DNA from: CAZWDO01 sp964632485 [NCBI: uncultured bacterium]
GTDB lineage: Bacteria > JAGOEH01
DNA length: 64,000 nt
Direction of reading: 5' to 3'
Assembly: GCA_964632485.1 (NCBI GenBank)
Contig: CAZWDO010000004.1
Coordinates: forward strand, 70,081 to 134,080
Shown: positions 26,442 to 37,096 of the stretch, piece by piece
Layout: each line of letters begins with the position of its first letter
Position numbering within the stretch: the stretch's first letter is position 1
Program-made: the position numbers and the translations under genes
Notes under the pieces: generated by a model
Databases searched by the model: none
What the model saw: only the letters and a program-made list of their open reading frames with translations
Told to the model about the DNA's origin: nothing

Positions 26442-27620
26442 TCAGGATTTCAATGCAGGAGGAATCTCAAGGAGGCGTTTCAATAACATAGTGGCATAGC
26501 AACCGCGGGGAAGCTCAAAACTGAGACACAGCTTTTCATATCCCTCATATATTTCATCAGCGGAAGAGGAAACATTTAATTCTCCGGGGATAACCGTTCC
26601 CTTTCGTAAAAATGAGGAGAAAAAAGCCTTTCGATACTTGATTTGATTAAACATAGGATGAATCAATCCATCCTTTTCCATAATATTACGATAAATATCC
26701 CCTATTCTCGGCGATAGCGGTTCCATTTGCGCAGCAATTGTAGGAATGTGAAGCTCATGCCAAAATAACCAATCCTTTTTTGGAATTCGGCGAAAAAAAA
26801 TGTACGATCCTGCTTTTCCCTTCGTAGAAAAAGAAGCATTAAAATCCGAATTTTCAATCACTGCGGCCAGGACACTGTTCCACAAGTAGCTTTGATAAGC
26901 AGCGATCATTAGTGAGGCTTCTTCGCGGGGCAATTGAAAGAGGACGCTCAAAAAATCAAAGGGTTGACGTAGGAGGTGATCAAATGCTTTTTTTTCAAAA
27001 GGTGTTACCGCCATTTCTCTGCATTCTTCCCACATGCGCCAATGATCGAAGAAATAGCGCTTTCTTTGTTTTTCTGACGATTTATCTTCCGGATGGATCG
27101 ATGTTAAAAGAATTTTTACCGCTCCATTGAATTGTCGTTTCAGCACTTTTTCCGCCCAGAACCCCTGCAGTCTGTCAAAACTGCCAAATCGTTGATCATC
27201 AAAGTAATTAGGAAAACCAAAAATACGTACTAACTCCGCTTCACGAATAGCTTGAAGCGCTACTTCAGGAGTGAGGCGCCGCACTACTACCTGGAATCGA
27301 TTCCCAGTAATCCGTTTCGGTCCCATCGGTTCACTGCTTCTGCCCAAATAATTCAGAGTGATGTTGTCATGGGTAATCTGATGGGGATGCGGAGACCGAA
27401 TCGTGATGTATTGCCGGGTAATTCCGTACCGATCCTTTTTCCCGCCATACGCAATATGATGAGAACTGACCTTAAGTTCCCGGCAAAGCCAGCGGATTGC
27501 ATCGAGTGTATTCCAGCATTTTTTTTCCAGGCAATAAACCGCCCACTCGCCGCTTTTGCCGATCGGGAGGTCTGTCAGCTCATCAACTAAAAAATCCTCC
27601 GGTTTCACTTTGATTTTCAT
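26442..27620 (-). CDS. truD: tRNA pseudouridine-13 synthase TruD
   Basis: Makes pseudouridine 13 in the D-arm of tRNA-Glu and some others. The 392-residue protein starts with MKIKVKPEDFLVDEL. The catalytic region is IAYGGKKDRYGITRQYITI (about 57-75), with the nucleophilic Asp in KKDR. NYFDDQRFGS (about 137-146) and an inserted TruD domain follow. The usual family length is 350-420. It overlaps the upstream DMT transporter gene by 4 bases, so the pair forms a transcription unit. Confidence 0.95.
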   Translation of the reverse strand: MKIKVKPEDFLVDELTDLPIGKSGEWAVYCLEKKCWNTLDAIRWLCRELKVSSHHIAYGGKKDRYGITRQYITIRSPHPHQITHDNITLNYLGRSSEPMGPKRITGNRFQVVVRRLTPEVALQAIREAELVRIFGFPNYFDDQRFGSFDRLQGFWAEKVLKRQFNGAVKILLTSIHPEDKSSEKQRKRYFFDHWRMWEECREMAVTPFEKKAFDHLLRQPFDFLSVLFQLPREEASLMIAAYQSYLWNSVLAAVIENSDFNASFSTKGKAGSYIFFRRIPKKDWLFWHELHIPTIAAQMEPLSPRIGDIYRNIMEKDGLIHPMFNQIKYRKAFFSSFLRKGTVIPGELNVSSSADEIYEGYEKLCLSFELPRGCYATMLLKRLLEIPPALKS

Positions 27621-28513
27621 AACGTCCCTTCTATTTCAATCGGACCTGGTAGGGAGGGAGGCGCAAAAAATATTGCAAAAATTGTACCCATCGTCACTAA
27701 AATGGCGGCAAAGTAAAAATTGGTATCGGGTATTTCATTCAGAAATAGAAAACCCATGACACCAGCAAAGATAAACTGGGTTTGATTTGCCAGTGAAACC
27801 AATTGGCCCCGCAATTGATGCATGGCATGGTTGATAATTGAATGGCCAATAATGGTTGGCGCCAGCACCATACCGATCAAAGACCCCAGGGATAATGCGT
27901 CGGGAATCTCAAATGAACTCCCGCCGGCCAGAGCAATCAGCAAAGAAATCAACCCGGCCATCATATAGACCGGCACAAGATAACTAATTAAAGAATAACG
28001 GCTTAAATATTTTTTCCCTGAGGTTAGATACATTGCCAGGAATAATAACGAAACCAGACAAATCAGATCCCCCCAAAAAGAACCAACATTCAGACGCATG
28101 TCTTGATAGGCCATCCAGCCGATTCCGATTAAACCCAACAACGTACCGAAGAGTTCCCATCGGTTGATGAGCTCATTCGCAAAGAAAAAAAGAAAAAATG
28201 GCATAACTATCGGTAGTAGATTGACAATAACAGTTGCATTGGCGGAATAGGTCAGTTTTGCGCCGGCCGTCCATGTAATTAGATGCAATGAGAGAGCTAA
28301 CGCGGGTATCTGTAAATTGAGAAGATCCCGCCATCGATAGCGAATATTTTTCTTGTGGATCTCTATAATCCAAACCGGCAGCATCACAATAGCCGCTAAA
28401 ACCAGGCGCAGACCAGCAATTACAACCGCATCCATATTACAAGTTTTAATAAATATCACTGAGGAAGAAGCGGCGAAACAGCCGATCAGCAGAACTAAAA
28501 TTTTTTTAATCAT
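27617..28513 (-). CDS. EamA/DMT-family inner-membrane transporter
   Basis: A 298-residue membrane protein with about ten hydrophobic segments in two EamA repeats. Members of the drug/metabolite transporter superfamily export amino acids, nucleotides or drugs; the substrate cannot be inferred. Repeat one spans about 5-135 (VILIKTCNMDAVVIAGLRLVL-like start in SSVIFIKTCNMDAVVIAGLR). Repeat two spans about 145-290 (LAPTIIGHSIINHAMHQLRGQ, with FAGVMGFLFLNEIPD). The ATG lies just downstream of the groEL terminator. The last codons overlap truD. Confidence 0.9.
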   Translation of the reverse strand: MIKKILVLLIGCFAASSSVIFIKTCNMDAVVIAGLRLVLAAIVMLPVWIIEIHKKNIRYRWRDLLNLQIPALALSLHLITWTAGAKLTYSANATVIVNLLPIVMPFFLFFFANELINRWELFGTLLGLIGIGWMAYQDMRLNVGSFWGDLICLVSLLFLAMYLTSGKKYLSRYSLISYLVPVYMMAGLISLLIALAGGSSFEIPDALSLGSLIGMVLAPTIIGHSIINHAMHQLRGQLVSLANQTQFIFAGVMGFLFLNEIPDTNFYFAAILVTMGTIFAIFFAPPSLPGPIEIEGTL

Positions 28514-28523
28514 CGGATTGCCC

Positions 28524-28556
28524 TAAAAAAAAAGCTCCCTGCAGAAACAGGGAGCC
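28524..28556 (-). terminator. Rho-independent terminator of groES-groEL
   Basis: Minus strand: GCTCCCTG (48-55 of 28500s) pairs with CAGGGAGC (28534-28541) across a 6-base loop, followed by a run of nine T. It lies about 20 bases after the groEL stop. Confidence 0.9.
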
Positions 28557-28577
28557 TTTTATCATTTTGAGAGAATA

Positions 28578-30203
28578 TTAATACATTCCGCCGCCGCCGT
28601 AGGGATTCGGCGCGGGAGCGGCTTCTTTTTCTTCTTTTTTCTCTGCGATCAAACATTCGGTGGTCAGCATCAAACCGGAGATACTTCCGGAATTTTCCAA
28701 AGCGATACGAGTCACTTTAGTCGGATCAATAACACCAGCTTTTACCAGGTCCTGATATTCACCAGTGGCGGCATTAAAACCATAATTGCCTTCTTTTGTA
28801 AGAACTTCCTGGACAACCACGGAGCCTTCGAAACCTGCATTATTGGCGATTTGACGAAGCGGTTCTTCCAGCGCGCGGTATAGGATACTCACTCCAATCG
28901 CTTCATCACCTTCCAATTTCAAATCTTTCAGTGATTTACGGGCGCGTAACAGAGCAATTCCACCACCAGGGACGATTCCTTCTTCAACTGCGGCGCGGGT
29001 AGCATGCAAGGCATCTTCCACACGGGCTTTCTTTTCTTTCATTTCCGTTTCAGTTGCCGCGCCGATTTTGATAACAGCAACGCCACCAACAAGTTTGGCT
29101 AAACGCTCCTGCAGTTTTTCACGATCATAATCGGAAGTGGTGTTTTCAATTTCATTGCGAATCTGCTGGACACGGCCTTTAATTTTATCTTCCGTCCCAG
29201 AACCCTCGACGATCGTCGTGTTTTCTTTATCGACGGTAATGCGTTTTGCGCGTCCAAGATCAGCCATTGTAGTGCTTTCGAGCTTGAAACCCAGCTCTTC
29301 ACTAATCACTTTGCCGCCGGTCAAAATTGCAATATCTTCCAACATAGCTTTGCGTCGGTCGCCAAATCCAGGAGCCTTTACTGCGCATACTTTAAGCGTA
29401 CCACGTAAACGGTTCACTACCAGAGTGGCCAGCGCTTCGCCTTCTAAATCTTCAGCAATGATTAAAAACGGCTTGCCCGATTGAGCGGCTTTTTCCAGAA
29501 TCGGTAAAAGGTCTTTCATAACACTAATTTTTTTATCATGAATCAGAATATAAGCGTCTTCTAAAATCGCTTCCATCGTCTCCGAATTAGTCACAAAATA
29601 GGGAGAAAGATAACCACGATCAAACTGCATTCCTTCCACAACATCCAGGCTGGTTTCCATGGATTTGGATTCTTCAACAGTAATAACACCGTCTTTTCCA
29701 ACTTTTTCCATCGCTTCGGCGATCAATTTCCCGATCGAAGGATCATTATTAGCAGAAATTGAACCTACCTGAGCAATTTCATTCTGGTCAGCAATTTCAC
29801 GGGATTGCTTCTTCAGATCCGCTACTATTTTTTCTACACCCTTGTCAATACCACGTTTTAAAGCCATCGGATTGGCCCCGGAAGTGACATTTTTCAAACC
29901 TTCGCGAAAAATTGCCTGGGCTAAAACGGTCGCCGTCGTAGTACCATCGCCAGCTATATCGCTGGTCTTTGAGGCCACTTCTTTAACCATCTGAGCGCCC
30001 ATGTTTTCAAGCGGATCCTCCAACTCGATTTCCTTGGCTACCGTTACGCCATCCTTAGTCACGGTCGGAGATCCAAACTTCTTATCAATCACTACATTGC
30101 GGCCGCGAGGTCCTAAGGTTACCTTAACTGCTTCCGCTAAAATATCCACACCTTTTTTGAGCTTATCACGGCCTGGCACGCCAAATTCTAAAATCTTAGA
30201 CAT
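28578..30203 (-). CDS. groL: Chaperonin GroEL (60 kDa, Hsp60)
   Basis: Forms the double-ring chaperonin that folds proteins with ATP in the cytoplasm. The 541-residue product has the ATP-site motifs [12 protein letters not shown] (about 29-40) and [11 protein letters not shown] (about 86-96). The apical domain follows, then the signature [16 protein letters not shown] (about 404-419), ending in the Gly-Met-rich tail PYGGGGMY. Length is standard. AAAGGAG precedes the ATG, and groES lies 17 bases upstream. Confidence 0.99.
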   Translation of the reverse strand: MSKILEFGVPGRDKLKKGVDILAEAVKVTLGPRGRNVVIDKKFGSPTVTKDGVTVAKEIELEDPLENMGAQMVKEVASKTSDIAGDGTTTATVLAQAIFREGLKNVTSGANPMALKRGIDKGVEKIVADLKKQSREIADQNEIAQVGSISANNDPSIGKLIAEAMEKVGKDGVITVEESKSMETSLDVVEGMQFDRGYLSPYFVTNSETMEAILEDAYILIHDKKISVMKDLLPILEKAAQSGKPFLIIAEDLEGEALATLVVNRLRGTLKVCAVKAPGFGDRRKAMLEDIAILTGGKVISEELGFKLESTTMADLGRAKRITVDKENTTIVEGSGTEDKIKGRVQQIRNEIENTTSDYDREKLQERLAKLVGGVAVIKIGAATETEMKEKKARVEDALHATRAAVEEGIVPGGGIALLRARKSLKDLKLEGDEAIGVSILYRALEEPLRQIANNAGFEGSVVVQEVLTKEGNYGFNAATGEYQDLVKAGVIDPTKVTRIALENSGSISGLMLTTECLIAEKKEEKEAAPAPNPYGGGGMY

Positions 30204-30220
30204 GTTTCTTACTCCTTTCC

Positions 30221-30508
30221 TTATTCAATAATCGCCAGAATATCAGAATCTTTCATAATCAAAAAATCGTCATTATCGATCTTGACTTCGGTACCGGAAT
30301 ACTTTCCGTATAAGACTTGATTTCCTTGTTTCACATCCATCGGGATCAGCTCGCCTTTATCATTGCGTTTGCCGGTTCCAACTTCAATAACTTCACCACG
30401 CATCGGTTTTTCTTTGGCGGTATCCGGAATCACAATACTACCAATCTTTTTAATTTCTTCTTCGATCGGTTTGATTAATACTCGGTCGCCTAACGGTTTG
30501 ACTTTCAT
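30221..30508 (-). CDS. groS: Co-chaperonin GroES (10 kDa)
   Basis: GroES caps the GroEL ring. The 95-residue product has the family start [16 protein letters not shown], the mobile loop [18 protein letters not shown] (about 23-40) and the C-terminal [26 protein letters not shown] strong AGGAGG lies before the ATG. It is the first gene of the groESL pair, which ends at the terminator 28524-28556. I found no CIRCE element upstream. Confidence 0.99.
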   Translation of the reverse strand: MKVKPLGDRVLIKPIEEEIKKIGSIVIPDTAKEKPMRGEVIEVGTGKRNDKGELIPMDVKQGNQVLYGKYSGTEVKIDNDDFLIMKDSDILAIIE

Positions 30509-30562
30509 GTATCATCCTCCTGGTTTAGGGTTATTACCGTTTTTAAACACGCTTTATTTTTA

Positions 30563-30578
30563 TGCACTTTTCGTGCCA
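30563..30578 (-). promoter_or_regulatory. Possible sigma54-type promoter or short inverted repeat upstream of groES
   Basis: The minus strand reads TGGCACG-AAAA-GTGCA, one base from the sigma54 consensus TGGCACG-N4-TTGCA. It also contains the inverted repeat GCAC-N5-GTGC. It lies about 55 bases before the groES ATG. It may equally be a repressor site or chance in AT-rich DNA. Confidence 0.3.
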
Positions 30579-30602
30579 ATATTTTATCATATTATAAGAT
30601 AG

Positions 30603-31058
30603 AGAGTTATACATATTCATTCTATTCTATAATTGAGGATTTGCATAAATTACATTATTTTAGCCATAATGGCAATCATCAATTTTGTTATTTTTACATT
30701 TTATTTGCCATTTTTGCATTCGACTTCTTGGCTTGTTCTCAATTTTTTTTCCCCAACTTTTAATACTTGATTTATTAATCTTAGCAAGTTATATTGAAGT
30801 CAATAATGCGGGTCTGGTTTTTATGGTTCAGTTAACTGTTCTATAAACCCGTAAGGGGTAATAGCCTTGCCAACCCTTAAAAGCCTAGGAGAACCTATGA
30901 CCCAACCACTATATTATCTGGCATTAAGTCCGCTTTGTAACATATCCCTGAACCCTCAACGGCCTTTTCTCGATTTTAAAGCTAAACCCCCTGCCTCTAA
31001 AAATAAATCACTTTCATTTATTAATGTTATGTATAGAAAATTTAAATTTTTTAAATAC
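30603..31058. other. AT-rich intergenic region with no supported gene
   Basis: Between the groES leader and the P-ATPase promoter. A 106-codon frame (30867-31187) has AGGAG-like bases before its ATG, but its product (CNISLNPQRPFLDFKAKPPA) resembles nothing known and it runs through the P-ATPase promoter. I do not call it. Confidence 0.4.
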
Positions 31059-31087
31059 TTGACTTTTCTTAAATCGTTTATTATGAT
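31059..31087 (+). promoter_or_regulatory. Sigma70-type promoter of the P-ATPase operon
   Basis: TTGACT (31059-31064) and TATGAT (31082-31087) with 17 bases between. Transcription would start near 31094, leaving a leader of about 230 bases before the ATG at 31324. Confidence 0.6.
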
Positions 31088-31136
31088 TAGAATTATGAAA
31101 AGCTTGCAGGTTATTCTGAATACGACACACGCACTC

Positions 31137-31281
31137 ATTGAATTAGCCTATAATTTTATAGGCGCTTATGGTTCAATTCTCAGGTAGAGAATAATTTATA
31201 GTAAAAGCGTAATTTTTGCTAAGGCAAATTTTAAAGTAGATTGAGTCGATGTATGCGTATAAAGAGTTTAAAATTTTTGCC
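31137..31281 (+). promoter_or_regulatory. Structured leader with mutually exclusive stems upstream of the P-ATPase
   Basis: A nested hairpin pairs ATTGAA (31137-31142) with TTCAAT (31172-31177) and CCTATA (31147-31152) with TATAGG (31157-31162). Downstream, segment B (GGCAAATTTTAAA, 31223-31235) can pair with segment A (AATTTTTGC, 31211-31219) just before it. It can instead pair with segment C (TTTAAAATTTTTGCC, 31267-31281), about 30 bases later. A and C are near copies, so A-B and B-C stems compete, as in attenuators and riboswitches. I do not recognise a known riboswitch class. The DNA is AT-rich, so chance is possible. Confidence 0.4.
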
Positions 31282-31323
31282 AACGAAACTGAAAACCTAT
31301 AAAACTATCCCGGAAGGACCTCA

Positions 31324-34053
31324 ATGAATTGGTATCATAAAAAAATTGATGAGGTATTTGAGCATTTTCATTCGCAGGAAAAAGGGCTGGCGGAAACACA
31401 AATTAGCATTAATCGTGAAACCTTTGGTTCCAATCGTATCATTACAACAAAATTAACACCTTTTTGGAAAATTTTTATTGCGCAATTCAAGGATTTTGTA
31501 ATCTGGTTGCTCCTCTCTGCGGCATTGATTGCATTGGTATTAGGTGAAACCATTGATTCAATTGCAATTATTGCTATTGTAATTATCAATGCAATTATTG
31601 GCACCATTCAGGAAAAAAAGGCTCAAATTTCCCTGGAATCACTTAAAAAATTGTCTTCACCCATGGCTCGGGTCCTCCGAGATGACGAAGTAATAGTAAT
31701 CCCAGCCGAAGATCTCGTTTGTGGCGATATCGTATTGATTGAAGCCGGGGATTATATTCCCGGAGATTTGCGTTTGTTTAGCGCCAATCAACTCAAAATT
31801 GATGAATCGATGCTGACTGGGGAAACCCTATCCGTAGATAAAGAAGCAACGATTCTCTCAGCCGATGAACTTATTATTTCCGAACAATACAATATGGCAT
31901 TTATGGGTACGGTAGTTACTTCAGGCAAGGGCAAAGGCGTGATGATTGCCGGTGGGATGAAAACAGAATTAGGGAAAATCACTCAAATGGTCCAATCAAT
32001 TGAAGTGGAAGCGACTCCATTGGAACAACGCATGGAAACACTCGGCCGTTATATCGCTATTTTCTGTATTATTATAAGTTTTCTGGTTGTTTCGATTGGC
32101 CTTTTTGTCACCCATGATTTCATCCATCTTTTTATGCTGGGAGTATCGCTATCAGTCGCCGCGATTCCAGAAGGGTTACCCGCCATTATCACGATTACTC
32201 TGGCTATTGGCGTTTATCGCATGGTGAAACGACATGCCTTAGTACGTAAGCTTCCCGCAGTCGAAACACTCGGCAATGTCAATACAATTTGCAGCGACAA
32301 AACAGGAACTCTCACCTTAAACCAAATGTTCGTCAATCGCATCACTCTTTTTAATATGATGGAATTTGAAGTAACCGGTAAAGGGTTCACTCCCCAGGGA
32401 ACAATTACACCCATATCTTCCAAACTCAGCGAGAATCCATATACAATGGAATGGCTTAATCAACTGCTAATGACTGGGTTACTCTGTAACGACAGCGAGC
32501 TTAAACCTCCATCAGATAAAAATCCTCATTGGCATGTGATTGGGGATCCCACCGAAGGCGCCTTATTAGCATTAGCGCTTAAATATAAAATGGACCGGCA
32601 AACATTTTTACAAGACTATCATTTGATTTATGAAATTCCATTTGATAACCAAAAAAAATATATGGCAACACTATTCCGGCATCAATCCGGGAAAGCTTAT
32701 ATCTTCATTAAAGGCGCCCCTGACATTCTGCTGGAGCATATCCCATATACCTCAGACGGTCAGATGCTCACACAGAGCCAGCGCGATAAAATTTCCACCG
32801 AAATATCTGAATATTCCAAATCAGGACTACGGTGTCTGGGTATGGCAATGGCGGTTTATGACAGTGAAAAATCGCTCTCTATTGACAACATTTTCGAACA
32901 ATCCCAATTTATTGGCTTTGTTTCGATGTATGATCCGCCCAGGCCGGAGGTTCTGGTTGCTGTAAAAGAAGCCAAAGAAGCCGGGATTAAAACACTGATG
33001 ATAACCGGAGATCATAAGCTAACTGCTTTTGCTATTGGTTTGGAGTTGGGAATCGCCGATGATATTTCACAGGTAGTAACTGGGCATGAGCTTGAAAATT
33101 GGGATGATGTAACGCTAAGTAACAATATCAGGCAGTACCACATTTTTGCCCGGACAACTCCTATCCACAAACTGCGAATCGTCCAGGCGCTGAAAGCGCA
33201 TGGTGATATCGTTGCCATGACCGGGGATGGGGTCAATGATGCCCCTGCCCTTCGCGAAGCGCATATTGGAATTGCAATGGGTTTGGGGGGAGTTGATGTT
33301 GCCCGGGATTCATCCGACATGGTCCTGACTGATGATAATTACGCCACCATTGTTGCGGCGGTCGAGGAAGGCCGGAATATTTTTGCCAATATTAAAAAAT
33401 CGATCTATTTCATTCTTTCTCACAATGTCGCCAATATTCTCATCGTGCTGGGCGCTATTGTCCAAAATTTGGGCCTAATCGTTACCCCTTTGCAATTACT
33501 ATGGATCAACTTGATCACCGATTCCCTTCCTGCGCTCTCTTTCAGCGCTGAGAATAAAGAGCCCGATCTAATGAAAAAAAAGCCCGCTACTTCTCATCGC
33601 ATGATCTTTACCCGTATTGAATACTGGAGGCTTTTCTGGCAGGGTAGCGTCAACGCCTTTAGCGCCTTTTTGGGGTATTATCTCATTCTGCACGTGTTTA
33701 CCCGCTCCGATACTTCTACCCTGATGAGTGATCAGGTTGCAAGAACTGTTCTTTTCTCCATAATGGTCATTGGCCAGCAAATTTACGCTTTTAGTTGCCG
33801 CAGCTCTAATTACAGTATATTTCAAATGGGTTTCTTTTCCAATATCTTTCTCTTTGGCGCGACTGGGCTGGCTATCATTTTGCAGTTTATTGCTATTTAT
33901 ACTCCCTATGTCAACAACCTCTTCAATATAGTTCCTCTCAATCCTCTCGAAATTGGGGTTGTCATTTTTTGTTCTTTGCTATCCCTATTTATAATCGAAC
34001 TTGCCAAAATTTATTACCGTTACCGTTCTAAAAAGGAACTTTGTTATGCTTGA
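31324..34053 (+). CDS. P2A-type cation-transporting ATPase (calcium pump type)
   Basis: A 909-residue P-type ATPase that would pump Ca2+, or possibly another divalent cation, out of the cytoplasm. Features in order are the N-terminal cation-ATPase domain and the actuator motif [10 protein letters not shown] (about 161-170). In M4 the ion-site motif [12 protein letters not shown] (about 280) is intact. The phosphorylation site [11 protein letters not shown] (about 325) and the hinge [12 protein letters not shown] (about 634) are present. In M6 the ion-site [10 protein letters not shown] (about 725) is intact. Ten or so membrane segments are visible. AAGGA precedes the ATG. Its end overlaps the PilZ gene by 8 bases. 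Confidence 0.95.
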   Translation: MNWYHKKIDEVFEHFHSQEKGLAETQISINRETFGSNRIITTKLTPFWKIFIAQFKDFVIWLLLSAALIALVLGETIDSIAIIAIVIINAIIGTIQEKKAQISLESLKKLSSPMARVLRDDEVIVIPAEDLVCGDIVLIEAGDYIPGDLRLFSANQLKIDESMLTGETLSVDKEATILSADELIISEQYNMAFMGTVVTSGKGKGVMIAGGMKTELGKITQMVQSIEVEATPLEQRMETLGRYIAIFCIIISFLVVSIGLFVTHDFIHLFMLGVSLSVAAIPEGLPAIITITLAIGVYRMVKRHALVRKLPAVETLGNVNTICSDKTGTLTLNQMFVNRITLFNMMEFEVTGKGFTPQGTITPISSKLSENPYTMEWLNQLLMTGLLCNDSELKPPSDKNPHWHVIGDPTEGALLALALKYKMDRQTFLQDYHLIYEIPFDNQKKYMATLFRHQSGKAYIFIKGAPDILLEHIPYTSDGQMLTQSQRDKISTEISEYSKSGLRCLGMAMAVYDSEKSLSIDNIFEQSQFIGFVSMYDPPRPEVLVAVKEAKEAGIKTLMITGDHKLTAFAIGLELGIADDISQVVTGHELENWDDVTLSNNIRQYHIFARTTPIHKLRIVQALKAHGDIVAMTGDGVNDAPALREAHIGIAMGLGGVDVARDSSDMVLTDDNYATIVAAVEEGRNIFANIKKSIYFILSHNVANILIVLGAIVQNLGLIVTPLQLLWINLITDSLPALSFSAENKEPDLMKKKPATSHRMIFTRIEYWRLFWQGSVNAFSAFLGYYLILHVFTRSDTSTLMSDQVARTVLFSIMVIGQQIYAFSCRSSNYSIFQMGFFSNIFLFGATGLAIILQFIAIYTPYVNNLFNIVPLNPLEIGVVIFCSLLSLFIIELAKIYYRYRSKKELCYA

Positions 34054-34942
34054 TTTTATTAATCAGTACCGTCTGAAACAAAAATTGAAAAAAAATTATA
34101 ATTTATCAATTGAGGAATTGCGCTTTATTAATTTACTGCTCAATATATTTTCAATCTCTCCTCCCCAAAAAATTCTCAATCATGAATTCTTCCAGGAACT
34201 CATTCCTCAAACCTCCCACAATGAAACTTTAGTCCAGCAGTTTCCATCCCATAATGAAATCGATTTCTTAGTGATGGGAATCTATCATAAATTATTTACC
34301 CATGATACAAACCCGGAAAAATTCCAGACAACCCGTCAAATTCCTATTAATAGCCTGGTATCACTGACATTTTATCAATTGAATTGTTTCGCTTCTGGAA
34401 TTATCTTCGATAATGTCCAAAATTTTTTGTCGGTACGATTACTGGACCCAGCCGGCTGCCAGGATATTACTCCCAACCAGGAGGTATTACTACGCTTTCA
34501 TCATCATACTCATGGAGTTTATGAAGCGCTGACGACTATTGTCGATTTCCAGCCCAGCCCCTTCCAATTGTTGTTATTACGTCATAAAGAAATGCTGCAT
34601 CAGGAACGCCGACGATATGTTCGCTATAATATTGATTTGAATACCATGGTGTTTCATCTCATCCCCGATCAAAAAGAACAGGAAACCATTCCCATTACAA
34701 TCGATAATATGAGCCTGGGCGGTATTCAAATTATTAGCGAATTCTATTTTGAAGATAATACCGTTGTCAGTGTGATGATCCCTGATGCCCATATTCATGA
34801 ACCTCTACCCTTAAAAATCATCTCTCGCCGATTCAATGCTGAAGCGCATAAATATTCATACCATACGATGTTCCAGGGAATTACCGATATTGAAGCATTA
34901 AAAATTGAACAATTCATTAAATACTATAGGAAAAAAACATGA
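34046..34942 (+). CDS. PilZ-domain protein, probable c-di-GMP receptor
   Basis: A 298-residue soluble protein. The C-terminal about 110 residues are a PilZ domain, with the RRRYVRYNIDL motif (about 189-199) supplying the RxxxR arginines and IDNMSLGGIQII (about 222-233) as the D/NxSxxG motif. Asn replaces the usual Asp, which is common in PilZ proteins. The N-terminal about 180 residues match the YcgR-like idea of a flagellar-brake or regulatory domain only loosely; I do not recognise them. The frame opens at 34001, but AAAGGAAC fits the ATG at 34046. It overlaps both the P-ATPase and the ABC gene by a few bases. Confidence 0.85.
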   Translation: MLDFINQYRLKQKLKKNYNLSIEELRFINLLLNIFSISPPQKILNHEFFQELIPQTSHNETLVQQFPSHNEIDFLVMGIYHKLFTHDTNPEKFQTTRQIPINSLVSLTFYQLNCFASGIIFDNVQNFLSVRLLDPAGCQDITPNQEVLLRFHHHTHGVYEALTTIVDFQPSPFQLLLLRHKEMLHQERRRYVRYNIDLNTMVFHLIPDQKEQETIPITIDNMSLGGIQIISEFYFEDNTVVSVMIPDAHIHEPLPLKIISRRFNAEAHKYSYHTMFQGITDIEALKIEQFIKYYRKKT

Positions 34943-35853
34943 ACCTAATTGAAATGAACAACATCAAGAAGTATTATGGCAACTTCAAAGCCGTAGACAT
35001 TGATCATCTTTCAGTGCCCAAAGGATCCATTGTCGGATTTCTCGGACCAAACGGAGCGGGTAAAACCAGCACAATTCGTATGTTAATGCAAATTACTAAA
35101 CCGGACCAGGGGGCCATTCTTTTTGACGGAAACCCCGTCAATCTGTCTTTTCTTGATCGTGTTGGCTATTTGCCTGAGGAGCGGGGGCTTTACCAGAAAC
35201 TAAAAGTTGGAGAAATGATCGATTTTTTTGCTCAGCTCAAAGGCCTTTCCCACACGAAAATCAAGCAAAGAGCCTCTTTTTTTCTAAAAAAATTTGAACT
35301 CGACGGCTATCACCAAAAAAAAGTTCAGGAACTCTCCAAAGGAATGCAGCAAAAACTTCAATTCATTACAACAATCATTCATGAACCAGATCTGATAATC
35401 CTGGATGAACCCTTTTCGGGTCTTGATCCAGTCAACGCCGAAGTACTCCAACAGACAATATTTGAGGAAGCCCAGCGGGGAGCCACGGTTATTTTTTCCA
35501 CCCATATCATGAATAAAGCCGAACAAATCTGTAAAACGATCATCATGATCGACCACGGATTACCCGTGTTGAATGACACGATGGCGAAGATACGCACAGA
35601 TTTCTCCCAAGGTCTTTACCTGCTGGAATTCGCCGGTGACGATTCTTTTTTAAAACAAATGCCGGAAATTATTTATTACCAACAGGAAAAACCACTTGAG
35701 TATATATTAAAACTTAAAACCCCCCAAGACTCGCAAATACTGCTTCGAAAAGCAATGGATGCAGGGACAGTTGAAAAATTCACAAAATATGAGCCTTCAT
35801 TGGAAGAAATTTTCATTCGAATAGTCAAGGAGGGCAAGCATCATGAAAATTAA
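34939..35853 (+). CDS. ABC transporter ATP-binding protein (NatA-like)
   Basis: A 304-residue ATPase of an ABC-2 type exporter. Walker A is GPNGAGKTSTIRML (about 37-50), the signature is ELSKGMQQKLQF (about 132), and Walker B with the catalytic Glu is LIILDEPFSGLDP (about 151). The switch His is in FSTHIMNKAEQ. A C-terminal extension of about 80 residues follows, as in the NatA family. It overlaps its permease by 11 bases. The cargo cannot be read; Na+ export or an antimicrobial compound are known possibilities in the family. Confidence 0.95.
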   Translation: MNLIEMNNIKKYYGNFKAVDIDHLSVPKGSIVGFLGPNGAGKTSTIRMLMQITKPDQGAILFDGNPVNLSFLDRVGYLPEERGLYQKLKVGEMIDFFAQLKGLSHTKIKQRASFFLKKFELDGYHQKKVQELSKGMQQKLQFITTIIHEPDLIILDEPFSGLDPVNAEVLQQTIFEEAQRGATVIFSTHIMNKAEQICKTIIMIDHGLPVLNDTMAKIRTDFSQGLYLLEFAGDDSFLKQMPEIIYYQQEKPLEYILKLKTPQDSQILLRKAMDAGTVEKFTKYEPSLEEIFIRIVKEGKHHEN

Positions 35854-37096
35854 CGTTATTATCCGCCATGAATACCTTTCCCGTGTTAAAAGTAAAGGAT
35901 TTATCATTTCTTCATTGATTATGCCTTTTATGATGGCAATCTTGCTATTCCTCCCCCATTACCTCATGCGTTTTCAAAGTGATGAAATAAAAAAAATAAT
36001 CATTTCCGATTCAACCGGGACCTTTTTTGAAGAGATTACACAGGAACTCGCCCCTGATTCACTGATTCAGCTAATAGCAGATCCTGATTTATGCAGTATT
36101 GAAAAACTACAGGAAAAGGTTTATAAAGAAAAAGCCTTTGGATTTGTTATAATTCCGGCGGATGTGGAGACATCTTCCCGGATCTTTTTTTACAGTATTA
36201 ACCCTGCGAATTTCAGTTTTGCACGACGAATTGAACAAACAATTTCGCGATTGGTAATCAAACGAAGGACTGCCCATTCGGATTATGATCCCCAAATAAT
36301 GCAGCAAATTATGCAAAATGTCAATATGGAAACCTATAAAATCACTAAGACAGGAAGAGCTACCAAAGATCGGGGCGCCGGTTTCGGTTTGGCTTATATC
36401 CTGGGATTTACTCTCTATTTAACAATACTGATTTATGGTATGATGGTCATGAATAGTATTATTGAAGAAAAAACCTCCCGTATCTATGAAGTCATTCTAT
36501 CCTCAATCCGACCCTTTCCATTATTAACCGGAAAGCTGATTGGCATCAGTCTGTTAGGTCTCACCCAATTTCTTTTCTGGATCGCTTTTGGCTTCTTTTT
36601 GTGGCGGTTCATTCAACCTGCCGCCGGGGCATCGCAATTTAATATTTTTGACCTTAGCGGAATTGCCGGGCAGATACACCCTTCTCTCTGGTTTTTCTTT
36701 GTATTTTATTTTACGGCTGGCTATTTTTGCTATTCAGCTCTTTACAGCATCATCGGCGCTGCTGTAAACAATCAGACTGAAGCGCAAAATCTTCAGACTC
36801 CGATTACTCTGACTATTGTGTTTTCATTTCTTTTCATGTTTTTTGTCATCAACAATCCAAATTCCTCGTTAAGCATCATCCTGTCAATTTTACCGCTCAC
36901 AGCTCCGATTTTGATGATGGTTCGTTTATCGATCCAATTCCCTCCTTTATGGCAAATCGCCTTAAGCGTTAGCGCGCAAATCATCGGTTTTCTCGCCATT
37001 ATCTGGATTGCGGCAAAAATTTACCGTATCGGCATCCTGATGTATGGCAAACCACCCACTTTTAAAGAATTGTTCCGCTGGATTAAAGAGAACTGA
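35843..37096 (+). CDS. ABC-2 type permease (NatB-like)
   Basis: A 417-residue inner-membrane permease partner of the preceding ATPase. One N-terminal segment (about 19-41, SKGFIISSLIMPFMMAILLF) is followed by an extracytoplasmic domain of about 150 residues, then five or six C-terminal segments (about 185-400). The conserved MNSIIEEKTSRIYEVILSSI helix links the domain to the membrane part, as in NatB. The ATG is preceded by AAGGAGGGC and overlaps the ATPase gene. Confidence 0.93.
   Translation: MKINVIIRHEYLSRVKSKGFIISSLIMPFMMAILLFLPHYLMRFQSDEIKKIIISDSTGTFFEEITQELAPDSLIQLIADPDLCSIEKLQEKVYKEKAFGFVIIPADVETSSRIFFYSINPANFSFARRIEQTISRLVIKRRTAHSDYDPQIMQQIMQNVNMETYKITKTGRATKDRGAGFGLAYILGFTLYLTILIYGMMVMNSIIEEKTSRIYEVILSSIRPFPLLTGKLIGISLLGLTQFLFWIAFGFFLWRFIQPAAGASQFNIFDLSGIAGQIHPSLWFFFVFYFTAGYFCYSALYSIIGAAVNNQTEAQNLQTPITLTIVFSFLFMFFVINNPNSSLSIILSILPLTAPILMMVRLSIQFPPLWQIALSVSAQIIGFLAIIWIAAKIYRIGILMYGKPPTFKELFRWIKEN

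Noticed and set aside
30509-30700. CIRCE heat-shock operator upstream of groES
   Set aside because: No TTAGCACTC-N9-GAGTGCTAA-type repeat was found; only a short GCAC/GTGC repeat is present.
30867-31187. 106-codon frame upstream of the P-ATPase
   Set aside because: The product resembles nothing known and it runs over the P-ATPase promoter and leader hairpin.
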